In this document: positions 8,960 through 16,457 of the stretch, piece after piece
Numbering within the stretch: position 1 is the stretch's first letter
Layout: the number at the start of each line of letters is the position of its first letter
Source: Acidobacteriota bacterium
GTDB taxonomy: Bacteria; Acidobacteriota; Holophagae; Holophagales; Holophagaceae
DNA: 38,271 bases
Direction of reading: 5' to 3'
Assembly (NCBI GenBank): GCA_016195985.1
Contig: JACPYP010000008.1
Span: 1-38,271 of the forward strand
Position numbers and translations under genes: made by a program
Notes under the pieces: model-generated
The model's input: only the letters and a program-made list of their open reading frames with translations
Told to the model about the DNA's origin: nothing
Databases searched by the model: none

Positions 8960-9006
8960 GGGGAGCCGCCCCGCGTACCCTGTAAGCAGCGGCGGGGCGG
9001 GTCCCC
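8960..9006 (+). terminator. Strong hairpin after the chemoreceptor gene
   Basis: GGGGAGCCGCCCCGC (8960-8974) pairs with 8992-9006 over 15 bp with one mismatch, enclosing a 17-nt loop. It begins 20 bp after the chemoreceptor stop. The loop contains TACCCT (about 8975-8981), which could be the -10 box for the following lipoprotein gene, so terminator and promoter may be nested. Confidence 0.5.
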
Positions 9007-9030
9007 GTCTTTGACGGAGAGGAGATGCCC

Positions 9031-10218
9031 ATGGCCCGGAGGGACCAGCGGTCGCTGGATGCGCGCCGCCTCCGGCGCGGCCCGTCGAATCCCAGGCAGG
9101 CGCTTCGCCTTCCGGCCCTGGCGGCGGCCTTCCTCTTTCTCGCAGGCGGCCTGGCCTGCAAGCGGGAGGATCCCCGGATCCGGACCCTCACGGAACAGGC
9201 CGCCCATGCGGACGAAGCGGCCCAGCAGCTGCGCCAGGCCTGGAGCGATCAGTTCAAGCGGCTGTCCCGCGCCCGAGTCGGCTCCCTTCCCCCCGAGGCG
9301 AACCTCCTGCTGCTCACGGCGGAACAGAAGCAGGCCCTGGAGACCCGCGTGAGGATCGAGAAGGACAGCTCCCGGAAGGGCCTTCTCAGGGAAATCCTGG
9401 AGAAGGACGCCGAGCTTCAGGCCCTGAACGGCCAGCTGGCGGCCCTCCGGGCGGCCCTGCCGGAACCGGAATTGGTGCGGCCCAACGACAGCCACTACGG
9501 CATGGCCCTGCGCTTCCTCCGGGCCCGCGGGCAGTCCGAGGCCGAGGCGCGGCAGACCCTGAGCCGGGCGCCCATCTTCGAGCGGCTTCTGCCGGGTTTC
9601 GAGGTCTACCACTTCTTCCACCAGGGCGCCTACGGCACCTGGGTGTCCCGGGGCAAGGCGGCCATCTCGCCCGGAGATTTCGCCCGCCTGGACCCCGACC
9701 TGCCCATCAGCGAGCGCGATGCGGCCCGGGCCGTCGGCCAGCGGCTCCGGCGGGAGCTGGCCGCCCTGGAAACCGAGCGCCGCTCGATCGAGCAGGAGGT
9801 CGCCGGCATGCAGGCGGAGCGGGCCCGCTACATCGAGGGACGCACCGCGCTCCAGTCCGAGAACGCCCGCGATCTGGCCCGCCTGAATTCCCTGCACTAC
9901 CTGGTGGGCGTGCGGGACCAGCTGGAAGCCGGCGGCATCATCGTCGTCCCCCTTTTCGGCAAGGATCACTCGGGGCCCAACTGGAGTGACGCGGCCTTCA
10001 CGCAGCACCTGGACCTCCGCGCGGGCAGCCGCCTCAGCATCCGGGCCCAGGATCTGGGCCTGAAGGAGATCGGCCAGGTGAGCGTCGTTCCGGGCTCCTA
10101 CGCGGCCGGAGAGCACTACCGGCTGACCCTCAGCGCCGACCGCCAGGTGGCCACCATCGAGTTGCTGGCCCTTCCCCGGTTCAAGAACGACAAGGTGGTC
10201 TTCGCCATCACGGAATGA
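9031..10218 (+). CDS. Predicted lipoprotein with long coiled-coil segments, function unknown
   Basis: I do not recognise this 395-residue protein. The N-terminus is very basic, then a hydrophobic stretch (LPALAAAFLFLAGGLAC) ends at a cysteine followed by Lys, a somewhat atypical lipobox. Residues about 30-150 and 230-290 are rich in Ala/Leu/Glu/Gln/Arg and look like coiled coils. Between them is a compact segment with GFEVYHFFHQGAYGTWVSRG. The C-terminal ~110 residues look like a beta-rich domain (LSIRAQDLGLKEIGQVSVV, YRLTLSADRQVATIELLAL). The ATG at 9031 is six bases after GGAGAGGAG; the ATG at 9025 would abut it. It lies between a chemoreceptor and a membrane hydrolase gene, without obvious functional linkage. 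Confidence 0.75.
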   Translation: MARRDQRSLDARRLRRGPSNPRQALRLPALAAAFLFLAGGLACKREDPRIRTLTEQAAHADEAAQQLRQAWSDQFKRLSRARVGSLPPEANLLLLTAEQKQALETRVRIEKDSSRKGLLREILEKDAELQALNGQLAALRAALPEPELVRPNDSHYGMALRFLRARGQSEAEARQTLSRAPIFERLLPGFEVYHFFHQGAYGTWVSRGKAAISPGDFARLDPDLPISERDAARAVGQRLRRELAALETERRSIEQEVAGMQAERARYIEGRTALQSENARDLARLNSLHYLVGVRDQLEAGGIIVVPLFGKDHSGPNWSDAAFTQHLDLRAGSRLSIRAQDLGLKEIGQVSVVPGSYAAGEHYRLTLSADRQVATIELLALPRFKNDKVVFAITE

Positions 10219-10315
10219 AGGGCGCGCCGGGCATGGTACGATGCTGGATCCGCATGTCGCCGATCGAGGCCCTCGCCCGCGCCTACGGCAACCTCACAGT
10301 CCGCCCAGAGTCGCC

Positions 10316-10870
10316 ATGTCCTCCCTCTTCGGCCACGCGCTCGCGGGCCTTGCCATCAGCGCCGCCTGCACCCGGAGCCGCCCGCCGCGCCGGGTCTGGA
10401 TCTTCGCCGTGGCCTGCGCAGTGGCGCCGGACCTGGACTGGTTCATGGACTTCTTCCAGGTCTCCCAGGGCGCCAGCCCCGCCCACCGGGGACTGAGCCA
10501 TTCCCTGCTGGCCGCGCTGTTCATCGCCGCGGCCGCCATGCTCATCGGCTTCCGGCCCCAGCTCCGCAGCGTCCGCCACTGGGCCTGCATGCTGGCGGCG
10601 GCCTTCTCCCATGGCCTCCTGGACGCCTGCACCTTCGGCGGCACCGGTGTGGCCTTCCTGCTGCCCTTCTCCAACGCGCGGTTCGTGGGCGCCTGGCAGC
10701 CCATCTTCGTCTCCCCCATCCCCCTCTCGGGCAAGCTGCTCGATTGGCTGCTGTTCTCCCTGGGCACGGAAATCGTGTGGATCGGCCTTCCTGCCGCCTT
10801 GGTGTTCGTCACGCCCCAGGCGATGCTGCGGCTGCGTCAGCGATGGAGGCGGTCCGAAGAGATCCCCTGA
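10316..10870 (+). CDS. YdjM/DUF457-type membrane-bound metal-dependent hydrolase
   Basis: A 184-residue inner-membrane protein with about four hydrophobic segments. The histidine/aspartate pattern of the LexA-binding/YdjM metal-hydrolase family is present: an early GHALAGLAIS, VAPDLDWFMDF, HRGLSHSL and FSHGLLDACT. These would bind metal near the membrane face; the substrate is not known for the family. The ATG at 10316 begins the family-like N-terminus (MSSLFGHALAG); an upstream in-frame ATG at 10241 adds 25 residues with no family character. A possible -10 box, TACGAT, lies at about 10236-10241. It converges on rlmN with only 23 bp between the stops. Confidence 0.82.
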   Translation: MSSLFGHALAGLAISAACTRSRPPRRVWIFAVACAVAPDLDWFMDFFQVSQGASPAHRGLSHSLLAALFIAAAAMLIGFRPQLRSVRHWACMLAAAFSHGLLDACTFGGTGVAFLLPFSNARFVGAWQPIFVSPIPLSGKLLDWLLFSLGTEIVWIGLPAALVFVTPQAMLRLRQRWRRSEEIP

Positions 10871-10893
10871 GCCTCAGGCAGCTCAAGCGGACC

Positions 10894-11970
10894 TCACTCC
10901 CCCTTCACCAGCTGCCCGCAGGCGCCCTGCACATCGCGGCCCCGGCTGCGGCGCACGGTGACGAAGCAGCCGCGTTCCTTGAGCCAGTCCGCGAACTGCT
11001 GCACGCGGTCCTCCCCGGGCTCGCGGAAGGCGCTGGCCGCATGCTCGTTCATGGGAATGAGGTTCAGGTTGTGGCCGCGGCGCAGGTCGCCCAGCCACTG
11101 GGCCAGGCGATCGGCATCGGCCTCGGTATCGTTCTCGCCCGCCAGCAGCACGTATTCGAAACAGAACTTCTCGCCGCGGACCGGCCCCCAGGCATCCAGC
11201 GCCTGCCGCAGCCGCGCCAGGTTCCACACGCGGTTCACGGGCATGGTGCGGCTGCGCGCCTCGTCCGTGGTGGCGTTGAGGCTGAGGGCCAGCAGGGGCC
11301 TCGGCTCCATCCGGGCCAGTTTCTCGATGCCGCTCACCAGTCCCGACGTGCTCACGGTGATGCGGTTCTTCCCAAGCCCCAACCCCGCCGGATGGCACAT
11401 GAGGCGGATGGCGCGATGCAGGTGGTCGAGGTTGTGCAGGGGCTCGCCCATGCCCATGAACACCAGGGTGACGAGGTGGCCCCGGTCGGGGCCCAGCTGG
11501 GCCATGAGGGCCAGCACCTGGCCCAGGATCTCGCCGGGCTGCAGGTTGCGCAGGATGCCCATGCTGCCCGTGGCGCAGAAGGTGCAGCCCATGGCGCAGC
11601 CCACTTGGCTGGAGATGCAGTAGGTCACCCGGGGATTGCGCACCCGACGGGGCATGTGCACGGCCTCGATCCGCTTGCCGTCGGCAAGTTCCAGAGCCAG
11701 CTTGGTGGAGCCGTCGCCGGAAGGCTGCTGCTCCACGAGGCGCGGCAGGCTCAGATCCGCCGCGCCCTCCAGCCAGCGGCGGATGCCCACGCCCAGATCC
11801 GGCGCGCCCGCCTTCCAGGTCCAGGGGCGATGCAGCCGCTTGAAGGTTTCCAGGCCGCTGCCTGGACAGCCCAGGGCTTCCAGATCCTCCGGAAACAGGC
11901 CCCAGGCCGAGGGCAAGCCGCTCCGCTCAGGGGCGGGCGCATCCCAGGGCTGCTGGACCACCTTCGTCAT
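10894..11970 (-). CDS. rlmN: Radical SAM rRNA/tRNA adenine-C2 methyltransferase, RlmN family
   Basis: Methylates C2 of adenosine 2503 in 23S rRNA, and in many bacteria A37 of some tRNAs, tuning decoding accuracy. The 358-residue protein has the radical-SAM cluster motif CAMGCTFC (Cys125, Cys129, Cys132), the SAM-binding MGMGEPLHN, and the C-terminal cysteine (Cys351 in GACGQL) that forms the methyl-cysteine/RNA intermediate. The family's other catalytic Cys belongs to the same chemistry; Cfr resistance enzymes are close relatives, but a chromosomal single copy favours RlmN. The ATG at 11970 has no Shine-Dalgarno; instead TAAACT ends six bases upstream, so the mRNA is probably leaderless. Confidence 0.92.
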   Translation of the reverse strand: MTKVVQQPWDAPAPERSGLPSAWGLFPEDLEALGCPGSGLETFKRLHRPWTWKAGAPDLGVGIRRWLEGAADLSLPRLVEQQPSGDGSTKLALELADGKRIEAVHMPRRVRNPRVTYCISSQVGCAMGCTFCATGSMGILRNLQPGEILGQVLALMAQLGPDRGHLVTLVFMGMGEPLHNLDHLHRAIRLMCHPAGLGLGKNRITVSTSGLVSGIEKLARMEPRPLLALSLNATTDEARSRTMPVNRVWNLARLRQALDAWGPVRGEKFCFEYVLLAGENDTEADADRLAQWLGDLRRGHNLNLIPMNEHAASAFREPGEDRVQQFADWLKERGCFVTVRRSRGRDVQGACGQLVKGE

Positions 11971-11976
11971 TGCTTC

Positions 11977-11982
11977 AGTTTA
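11977..11982 (-). promoter_or_regulatory. -10 box TAAACT directly before rlmN (leaderless mRNA)
   Basis: On the minus strand TAAACT is followed by six bases (GAAGCA) and then the rlmN ATG. Initiation six to seven bases after a -10 box would start the mRNA at the A of the start codon. The same hexamer at the same distance precedes the M16 protease gene. Confidence 0.5.
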
Positions 11983-11989
11983 GCCCGCC

Positions 11990-12574
11990 TCAGTCCCGGG
12001 GCTGGAGCAGGTGCCCCAGGTGGACCTTCACCGCGGGCCATTCCGCCGCCAGGATGCTGTACACGCAGGTATCCCGCAGCACTCCGTCCGCGCTGATCCG
12101 GTGGTGGCGGAGGATCCCATCCTGATGGGCGCCCAGGCGCTCGATGGCCCGGCGGCTCGCATGGTTGTAGAAGCTGGTCCGGAATTCCACGGCGACACAT
12201 TGAAGCGCCTCGAAGGCATGTTCAAGCAACAGGCGCTTGGCCTCCGTGTTCAGCGGCGTGCGCTGCGCGCTGCGGCGGTACCAGGTGCCGCCGATCTCCA
12301 CCCGCCGATGTTCCAGCTCCGCATTCAGGTAGCCGGTCAGCCCTGCGACGCGCCCGGAGGAAACCTCGACCACCGTGAAGGGCAGCCAGGTCCCCTCCGC
12401 CTGAAGCCGCAGGCGGCGCTCGATCTCCGCCGCCATGGCCTCCGGCGAAGGCACCGGCGTGTACCAAAGCTTCCAGAGGTCGCCGTCGGCCACAGCTTCC
12501 TGCAGGCCCGGGAGGTGATCCGGACGCAAAGGTTCCAGGCGGACGCAACGGCCTTCGAGGAGGAGGGGTTCCAT
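11990..12574 (-). CDS. GNAT family N-acetyltransferase, RimJ/RimL-like
   Basis: A 194-residue acetyltransferase beginning MEPLLLEGRCVRLEPLRPDH, the usual opening of RimL-type GNATs that acetylate N-terminal amines or small molecules using acetyl-CoA. Features seen: VAGLTGYLNAE on beta-4, an acetyl-CoA region (LNTEAKRLLLEHAFE) and the late VEFRTSFYNHASRRAIERLGA, the typical 'N..S..a..klGf' signature. The start at 12574 lies two bases after the stop of the upstream GNAT gene (TAGGGATG), so this is the third gene of a minus-strand operon. The substrate cannot be told from sequence. Confidence 0.87.
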   Translation of the reverse strand: MEPLLLEGRCVRLEPLRPDHLPGLQEAVADGDLWKLWYTPVPSPEAMAAEIERRLRLQAEGTWLPFTVVEVSSGRVAGLTGYLNAELEHRRVEIGGTWYRRSAQRTPLNTEAKRLLLEHAFEALQCVAVEFRTSFYNHASRRAIERLGAHQDGILRHHRISADGVLRDTCVYSILAAEWPAVKVHLGHLLQPRD

Positions 12575-12576
12575 CC

Positions 12577-13038
12577 CTAGGCCCTGGCCGCCAAAGCCGC
12601 GTGCTCGGCCTGGTAGTCCTCGATGGGGCCGGGATTCCAGCCCTCGCGGACCGCTTTCCAGCCGTTCTCCACCTTCGCCCAGCCCACATGGGCGTAGTAG
12701 TCCTTGGCGATGGGAGAGGCCAGCAGCACCCACTGCACGCCCTCGCCCAGCTCCACGGCCAGGTCCAGCAGGCGCCGCCCCACGCCCGTTTTCTGGCAGG
12801 CGGGATGGATGGCCAGGTCGCAGATGTAGCCGTCGAAGGCGAAATCCGTCCACCCCCGGAGCAGGCCCACCAGGCGCTCGCCGTCATAGGCCGAGATCAC
12901 CACGTTGGAGGCCTCGAACATGCGCCGGATGCGTTCGGGATCATGGATGGGGCGGCGCAGCGGAGCCGCGGCGTAGAGGGCGCGGATGGCCTCCACCCCG
13001 GGACGGTGGTCCGAATGGAAGGTCAGCGCCTCGCTCAT
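12577..13038 (-). CDS. GNAT family N-acetyltransferase
   Basis: A 153-residue GNAT of a different subgroup from its neighbour. The acetyl-CoA motif reads CDLAIHPACQKTGVGRRLLD (the Q-x-x-G-x-G/A loop). The C-terminal SPIAKDYYAHVGWAKVENGW matches the 'a..fYe..GF' strand of this family. Its ATG overlaps the TGA of the AhpD-like gene (ATGA at 13035-13038), and the next GNAT follows two bases after its stop, so all three are probably co-translated. The substrate is unknown. Confidence 0.88.
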   Translation of the reverse strand: MSEALTFHSDHRPGVEAIRALYAAAPLRRPIHDPERIRRMFEASNVVISAYDGERLVGLLRGWTDFAFDGYICDLAIHPACQKTGVGRRLLDLAVELGEGVQWVLLASPIAKDYYAHVGWAKVENGWKAVREGWNPGPIEDYQAEHAALAARA

Positions 13039-13484
13039 GCGGGCACCTGGGGGAGGTCCGGCTGGAAAGCCACGCCCAGGCGGTTCCAAGCGTTGATGAG
13101 CGCGATGGCGTAGGTGAGATCCACCAGCTCCTGCTCGGAGAAGTGCCGCGCCGTCTCCTGGTACAGGGCCTCGTCTACCTCGTGGCGCCCCAGCTGCGTC
13201 AGGGCCTCGGCCCAGGCCAGGGCCGCCCGTTCCCGGGGGGTGAAGAGTGGGGCTTCGTGCCAGGCGGCCAGGACGTTCAGCCGCCGCTGGGACTCGCCTC
13301 CCTTCAGGGCATCCGCGGCATGCATGTCCATGCAGAAGACGCAGCCGTTGAGCTGCGACACCCGCACCTGCACCAGTTCCCGCAGGCTGGGCTCCAACCC
13401 CGAGGCGCGGAGGTGCTTCGAGACCTGCAACAGGCCCTGGTAGGCCGCTGGGGCCCATTCGCCGTGATATTTCGAGGTGCGCAT
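13035..13484 (-). CDS. Carboxymuconolactone decarboxylase family / AhpD-like alkylhydroperoxidase
   Basis: A 149-residue helical protein with the AhpD core motif NGCVFCMDMHAADA: the redox pair CxxC and the following His. It fits the AhpD-type peroxidase subgroup better than carboxymuconolactone decarboxylase, because both cysteines are present. It may reduce organic peroxides. The ATG at 13484 has TTGGAG six bases upstream; a longer ORF from 13535 lacks this. First gene of an operon with two acetyltransferases, divergent from the MocR regulator gene, which probably controls it. Confidence 0.88.
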   Translation of the reverse strand: MRTSKYHGEWAPAAYQGLLQVSKHLRASGLEPSLRELVQVRVSQLNGCVFCMDMHAADALKGGESQRRLNVLAAWHEAPLFTPRERAALAWAEALTQLGRHEVDEALYQETARHFSEQELVDLTYAIALINAWNRLGVAFQPDLPQVPA

Positions 13485-13569
13485 GCTGACTCCAAGGCCA
13501 AGGGGCCATCTCCAGAATCGGCTTGCATGGACCATTGAAAAGATCCATTTTTGAAATTTGGATTAGACC
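13485..13569. promoter_or_regulatory. Divergent control region between the AhpD-like operon and the MocR gene
   Basis: This 85-bp gap is AT-rich on its right half. It holds an inverted repeat ATGGA (13527-13531)/TCCAT (13544-13548) with a 12-bp spacer, and the near-direct copies GGACCAT (about 13528-13534) and AGACCAT (13565-13571), the second overlapping the MocR start codon. MocR-type regulators commonly bind direct repeats in the gap next to their own gene, so these are candidate sites. No clear Shine-Dalgarno precedes the MocR ATG. Confidence 0.35.
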
Positions 13570-15030
13570 ATGCGCCCCTGGACCTTCCCCGTCGCCCTCC
13601 AGACCGGCCCCGAGGCCGGCACGCGGCACCCCCTCTTCCAGCAGATCGCCCAGGCCATCCGCGGGGATGTCCGCCGGGGACGGCTGAGGCCCGGCGACGC
13701 CCTGCCCGGCTCCCGCAGCCTCGCCCAAACCCTGGGCGTCCATCGGAACACCGTGCTGGCCGCCTACCGGGAACTGGAGGCCGAAGGCTGGACGGCTTCC
13801 GCGCAGCGGACCACGCGGGTGGCCTCCGACCTGCCCGAGACGCCCGCGCGCAAGGCCCGCCGTGAACAGGGGCCCGGCTTCGATCTGGAACTGCCCGGGT
13901 CCGCCCTGGCCCGGCCCGGCCTCCGCGAGACTCCGCCCCACCTCCTCTTGTTCGGGGGCGGGCTGCCCGATCTGCGCCTGGTGCCGACGGATCTCTTGGC
14001 CCGGGCCTACCGGCGGGCCCTCCAGGCGCCCTCGCTGCTCGGCTACGGCGACACCCGTGGAGAGCCGCGCCTGCGGACCGCCCTGGCGCGCCTGCTTTCG
14101 GAAATGCGCGGCCTGGCCGTGACCGCAGAGCAGGTGCTGGTCACCTCCGGCAGCCAGGGCGCGCTGGATCTGGTGGCTCGGAACCTGCTGAAGCCGGGCG
14201 ACCGGGTGGCCGTGGAGGATCCCGGCTATCCCGCGGCCTGGGCCACCCTGCAGGCCTCCGGCGCGGCCCTGCTGCCCCTCCCCGTGGACGGAGCCGGCCT
14301 CCAGGTCGAGCCCCTGGAAGCCGCCTTGGAGGAAGGCCCAGTGCGGGCGGTCTACCTCACGCCCCACCACCAGTTTCCGACCACGGTCACCATGAGCGCG
14401 GCCCGCCGCCTGCGCCTGCTCGATCTCGCCCGCCGGCACCGCATCGCCATCCTGGAGGACGACTACGACAACGAATTCCACTTCGAGGGCCGCCCCGTGT
14501 TGCCCCTGGCCAGCGAAGATCCCGGCGGCGTGGTGATCTACCTGGGCACCCTGTCGAAGATCCTGGCCCCGGGCCTGCGCCTCGGTTTCATGGCGGGCCC
14601 GCAGCCCCTCATCGAAGCCCTGGGCGCCCGCCGCGCCGCCTCCGAAGGCCAAGGGGACCATGCCATCCAGCGCATGGCCGCGGAACTGCTGGAGGAGGGC
14701 CTGCTCCAGCGCCACGCCCGGAAGATGCGGCGGATCTACCTCGCCCGGCGGGGCGCCCTGGCCTCGGCGCTGTCGGAGCACCTCCACGGCGCGGTGCGCT
14801 TCGAGGTGCCCCCGGGCGGCATGAGCCTGTGGCTCCAGGTGGATCTCCAGATCGATGTGGACCGCTGGGCCCAGCGGGCGGAAAAGGAGGGCGTGGCCAT
14901 CTACACCGGCCGCCGCTTCGACTTCCTGGGCCGGCCCCGGCCCAACCTGCGGCTGGGGTTCTCCTCTCTGAACGAACAGGAGCTGGACCGGGCGGTGCGC
15001 CGCCTGGCCAGGGCCCTGCCCGGCCGATGA
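13570..15030 (+). CDS. MocR-type regulator: GntR winged helix fused to an aminotransferase-like domain
   Basis: A 486-residue protein with two parts. Residues about 15-85 form a GntR helix-turn-helix (FQQIAQAIRGDVRRGRL, then LAQTLGVHRNTVLAAYREL). Residues about 115-480 are a fold-type I PLP-dependent aminotransferase domain, with DDYDNEFHFEGRPV and the PLP lysine in GTLSKILAPGLRLGF. MocR/PdxR proteins use bound PLP or an amino-compound adduct as the signal and control vitamin B6, GABA or taurine genes. Here the divergent target is an AhpD-like/acetyltransferase operon, so the effector is not obvious. The ATG at 13570 gives a full-length family N-terminus. Confidence 0.92.
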   Translation: MRPWTFPVALQTGPEAGTRHPLFQQIAQAIRGDVRRGRLRPGDALPGSRSLAQTLGVHRNTVLAAYRELEAEGWTASAQRTTRVASDLPETPARKARREQGPGFDLELPGSALARPGLRETPPHLLLFGGGLPDLRLVPTDLLARAYRRALQAPSLLGYGDTRGEPRLRTALARLLSEMRGLAVTAEQVLVTSGSQGALDLVARNLLKPGDRVAVEDPGYPAAWATLQASGAALLPLPVDGAGLQVEPLEAALEEGPVRAVYLTPHHQFPTTVTMSAARRLRLLDLARRHRIAILEDDYDNEFHFEGRPVLPLASEDPGGVVIYLGTLSKILAPGLRLGFMAGPQPLIEALGARRAASEGQGDHAIQRMAAELLEEGLLQRHARKMRRIYLARRGALASALSEHLHGAVRFEVPPGGMSLWLQVDLQIDVDRWAQRAEKEGVAIYTGRRFDFLGRPRPNLRLGFSSLNEQELDRAVRRLARALPGR

Positions 15031-15066
15031 ACAGGGAATCCGCATGTCGACCTGGCCCTGCCTGAA

Positions 15067-15090
15067 AAGATCTCCACGAAGATCTCCACG
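15067..15090 (+). repeat. 12-bp tandem duplication AAGATCTCCACG
   Basis: Two exact copies of AAGATCTCCACG (15067-15078, 15079-15090), plus AAG of a third, lie in the 112-bp gap between the MocR gene and the M16 protease gene. The gap also has GCCTGAA near its start and TTCAGGC near its end, which could pair over a large loop. No gene is visible in this gap. Confidence 0.6.
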
Positions 15091-15142
15091 AAGCCCGCGA
15101 AGACGCCCTTCGTGTCGGTCTTGAAGCCCCTGCCTCCGGACT

Positions 15143-16414
15143 TCAGGCCACCAGATCCTTCGGCCGGATGTCCGCGCCGCGGCGCGTGCCCAGAGCGCTG
15201 ACGCCGAGCTGCGCGGGGTCGAGCAGCTGCCGGGCCACCCGCAGCACGTCAGCGGTGGTGACGGCTTCGATCTCGGCCATCTGCTGATCGAGGCTGCGCA
15301 GCTCGCCCAGGTGGATGGCCTGGTGGGCCAGACTGAACATGCGGCTGCTGCTGCTCTCCTGGCTGAAGACCAGGCTGGTGCGGGCCTGGAGCTTGGCGCG
15401 GTCCAGCTCGTCATCGGCCACGCCCTGTTCGCGGACGCGGGCGCACTCGGTGACCGTGCGCTGCACCAGTTCGCGCAGCTGAGCCGGGGCGCAGCTGGCG
15501 CTGATCTGCAGGGCGCCGGTATCGGCATAGGGGCTCACGTAGCTGCCCACCTGGTAGCAGAGGCCGCGGCGTTCGCGGAGCTCCATGAACAGCCGGGAGG
15601 CCATGCCCCCGCCCAGCACGTGGCTGAGCAGGTGCGCCGCGGCGCGGTCCGGCGAGTGGTGGTCCGGCGCCGGGAAACCCATGACCAGGTTGGCCTGCTG
15701 CAGATCCTTGCGGGGCGCGTTCAAAAGAAAGGGCCTGGTGGTGGCGGCCGGGCTCGGCGCATGGGCCGTGCCCCTGGGCAGCCGGTCGAGGATGGGTTTC
15801 AGCAGCTCAAGAAAGAGGCCAGGCTCGATGGCGCCCGCAGCGGCGATCACCAGGTTCGGCGCCCGGTAGGTGTGATCGAAGAAGGCCCGGGCCTCCGCGG
15901 GGCCATAGCCCGACACTTGGCCGCGGCTGCCCAGGATCGGGTGCGCCAGGGGCGTACCCTCCCAAAAGCCGCCGTAGAACATCTCGCTGACCCAGTCGTC
16001 GGGCTGGTCTTCACTCTGGGCGATCTCCTCCAGGATGACGCCCCGCTCGCGCACCAACTCTTCCGCGTCGAAGCGGGGCGAGGTCACCAGCTCGCCCAGC
16101 AGGTGCAGCAGGTCCGGCAGCTGGTCGGACAGAACCTTGCCGTAGAAGCAGGCCACCTCCTTGCCGGTGAAGGCATCCACATGGCCGCCCAGGCGGTCCG
16201 TGGCCGCGGCCAGCTCGTCGGGCGTGGGGTAGGCTTCGGTGCCCTTGAAGACCGTGTGTTCCAGGAAATGCGCCAGCCCCTCCTCCGCCGGATCCTCGTG
16301 GCGCGACCCCCGCCGCACCCAGAACCCCACCGCGCAGCTGCGCACGTGGGGCAAGGGTTCGATCAGGATCTCGGTGCCTTCGGGCGTGAGGGTTTGGAGC
16401 GGGGCTTCGGCCAT
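15143..16414 (-). CDS. M16 family zinc peptidase (processing-peptidase-like)
   Basis: A 423-residue single-unit M16 peptidase. The inverted zinc motif HFLEH (His49, Glu52, His53) is intact, and the third ligand glutamate lies in ERGVILEEIAQ (Glu129/130), the expected ~76 residues later. The C-terminal half shows the usual M16 pattern (GLCYQVGSYVSPYADTG). There is no signal peptide, so it is probably cytoplasmic, like many bacterial YmxG/PqqL-type proteases that degrade peptides. The ATG at 16414 has no Shine-Dalgarno; TAAACT ends six bases before it, suggesting a leaderless mRNA. Confidence 0.92.
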   Translation of the reverse strand: MAEAPLQTLTPEGTEILIEPLPHVRSCAVGFWVRRGSRHEDPAEEGLAHFLEHTVFKGTEAYPTPDELAAATDRLGGHVDAFTGKEVACFYGKVLSDQLPDLLHLLGELVTSPRFDAEELVRERGVILEEIAQSEDQPDDWVSEMFYGGFWEGTPLAHPILGSRGQVSGYGPAEARAFFDHTYRAPNLVIAAAGAIEPGLFLELLKPILDRLPRGTAHAPSPAATTRPFLLNAPRKDLQQANLVMGFPAPDHHSPDRAAAHLLSHVLGGGMASRLFMELRERRGLCYQVGSYVSPYADTGALQISASCAPAQLRELVQRTVTECARVREQGVADDELDRAKLQARTSLVFSQESSSSRMFSLAHQAIHLGELRSLDQQMAEIEAVTTADVLRVARQLLDPAQLGVSALGTRRGADIRPKDLVA

Positions 16415-16420
16415 TCCAGC

Positions 16421-16426
16421 AGTTTA
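16421..16426 (-). promoter_or_regulatory. -10 box TAAACT directly before the M16 peptidase gene (leaderless mRNA)
   Basis: On the minus strand CTGTAAACT is followed by GCTGGA and the ATG. Box, spacing and missing ribosome-binding site match the rlmN promoter exactly. Confidence 0.5.
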
Positions 16427-16457
16427 CAGGGGTGGTTCCTGAACCCGAGTTGGAAGC

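Noticed and set aside
7173-9191. 672-codon minus-strand open frame antisense to the chemoreceptor
   Set aside because: Shadow of the MCP gene; no motif, no ribosome-binding site and biased composition.
14901-15089. Small minus-strand ORF over the end of the MocR gene and the 12-bp repeat
   Set aside because: No ribosome-binding site or family match, and most of it is antisense to MocR.
12577-15528. 983-codon minus-strand open frame spanning the MocR gene
   Set aside because: It is antisense to the clearly coding MocR gene and only its last part (12577-13038) is a real gene, the GNAT. Long antisense frames are expected at this GC content.
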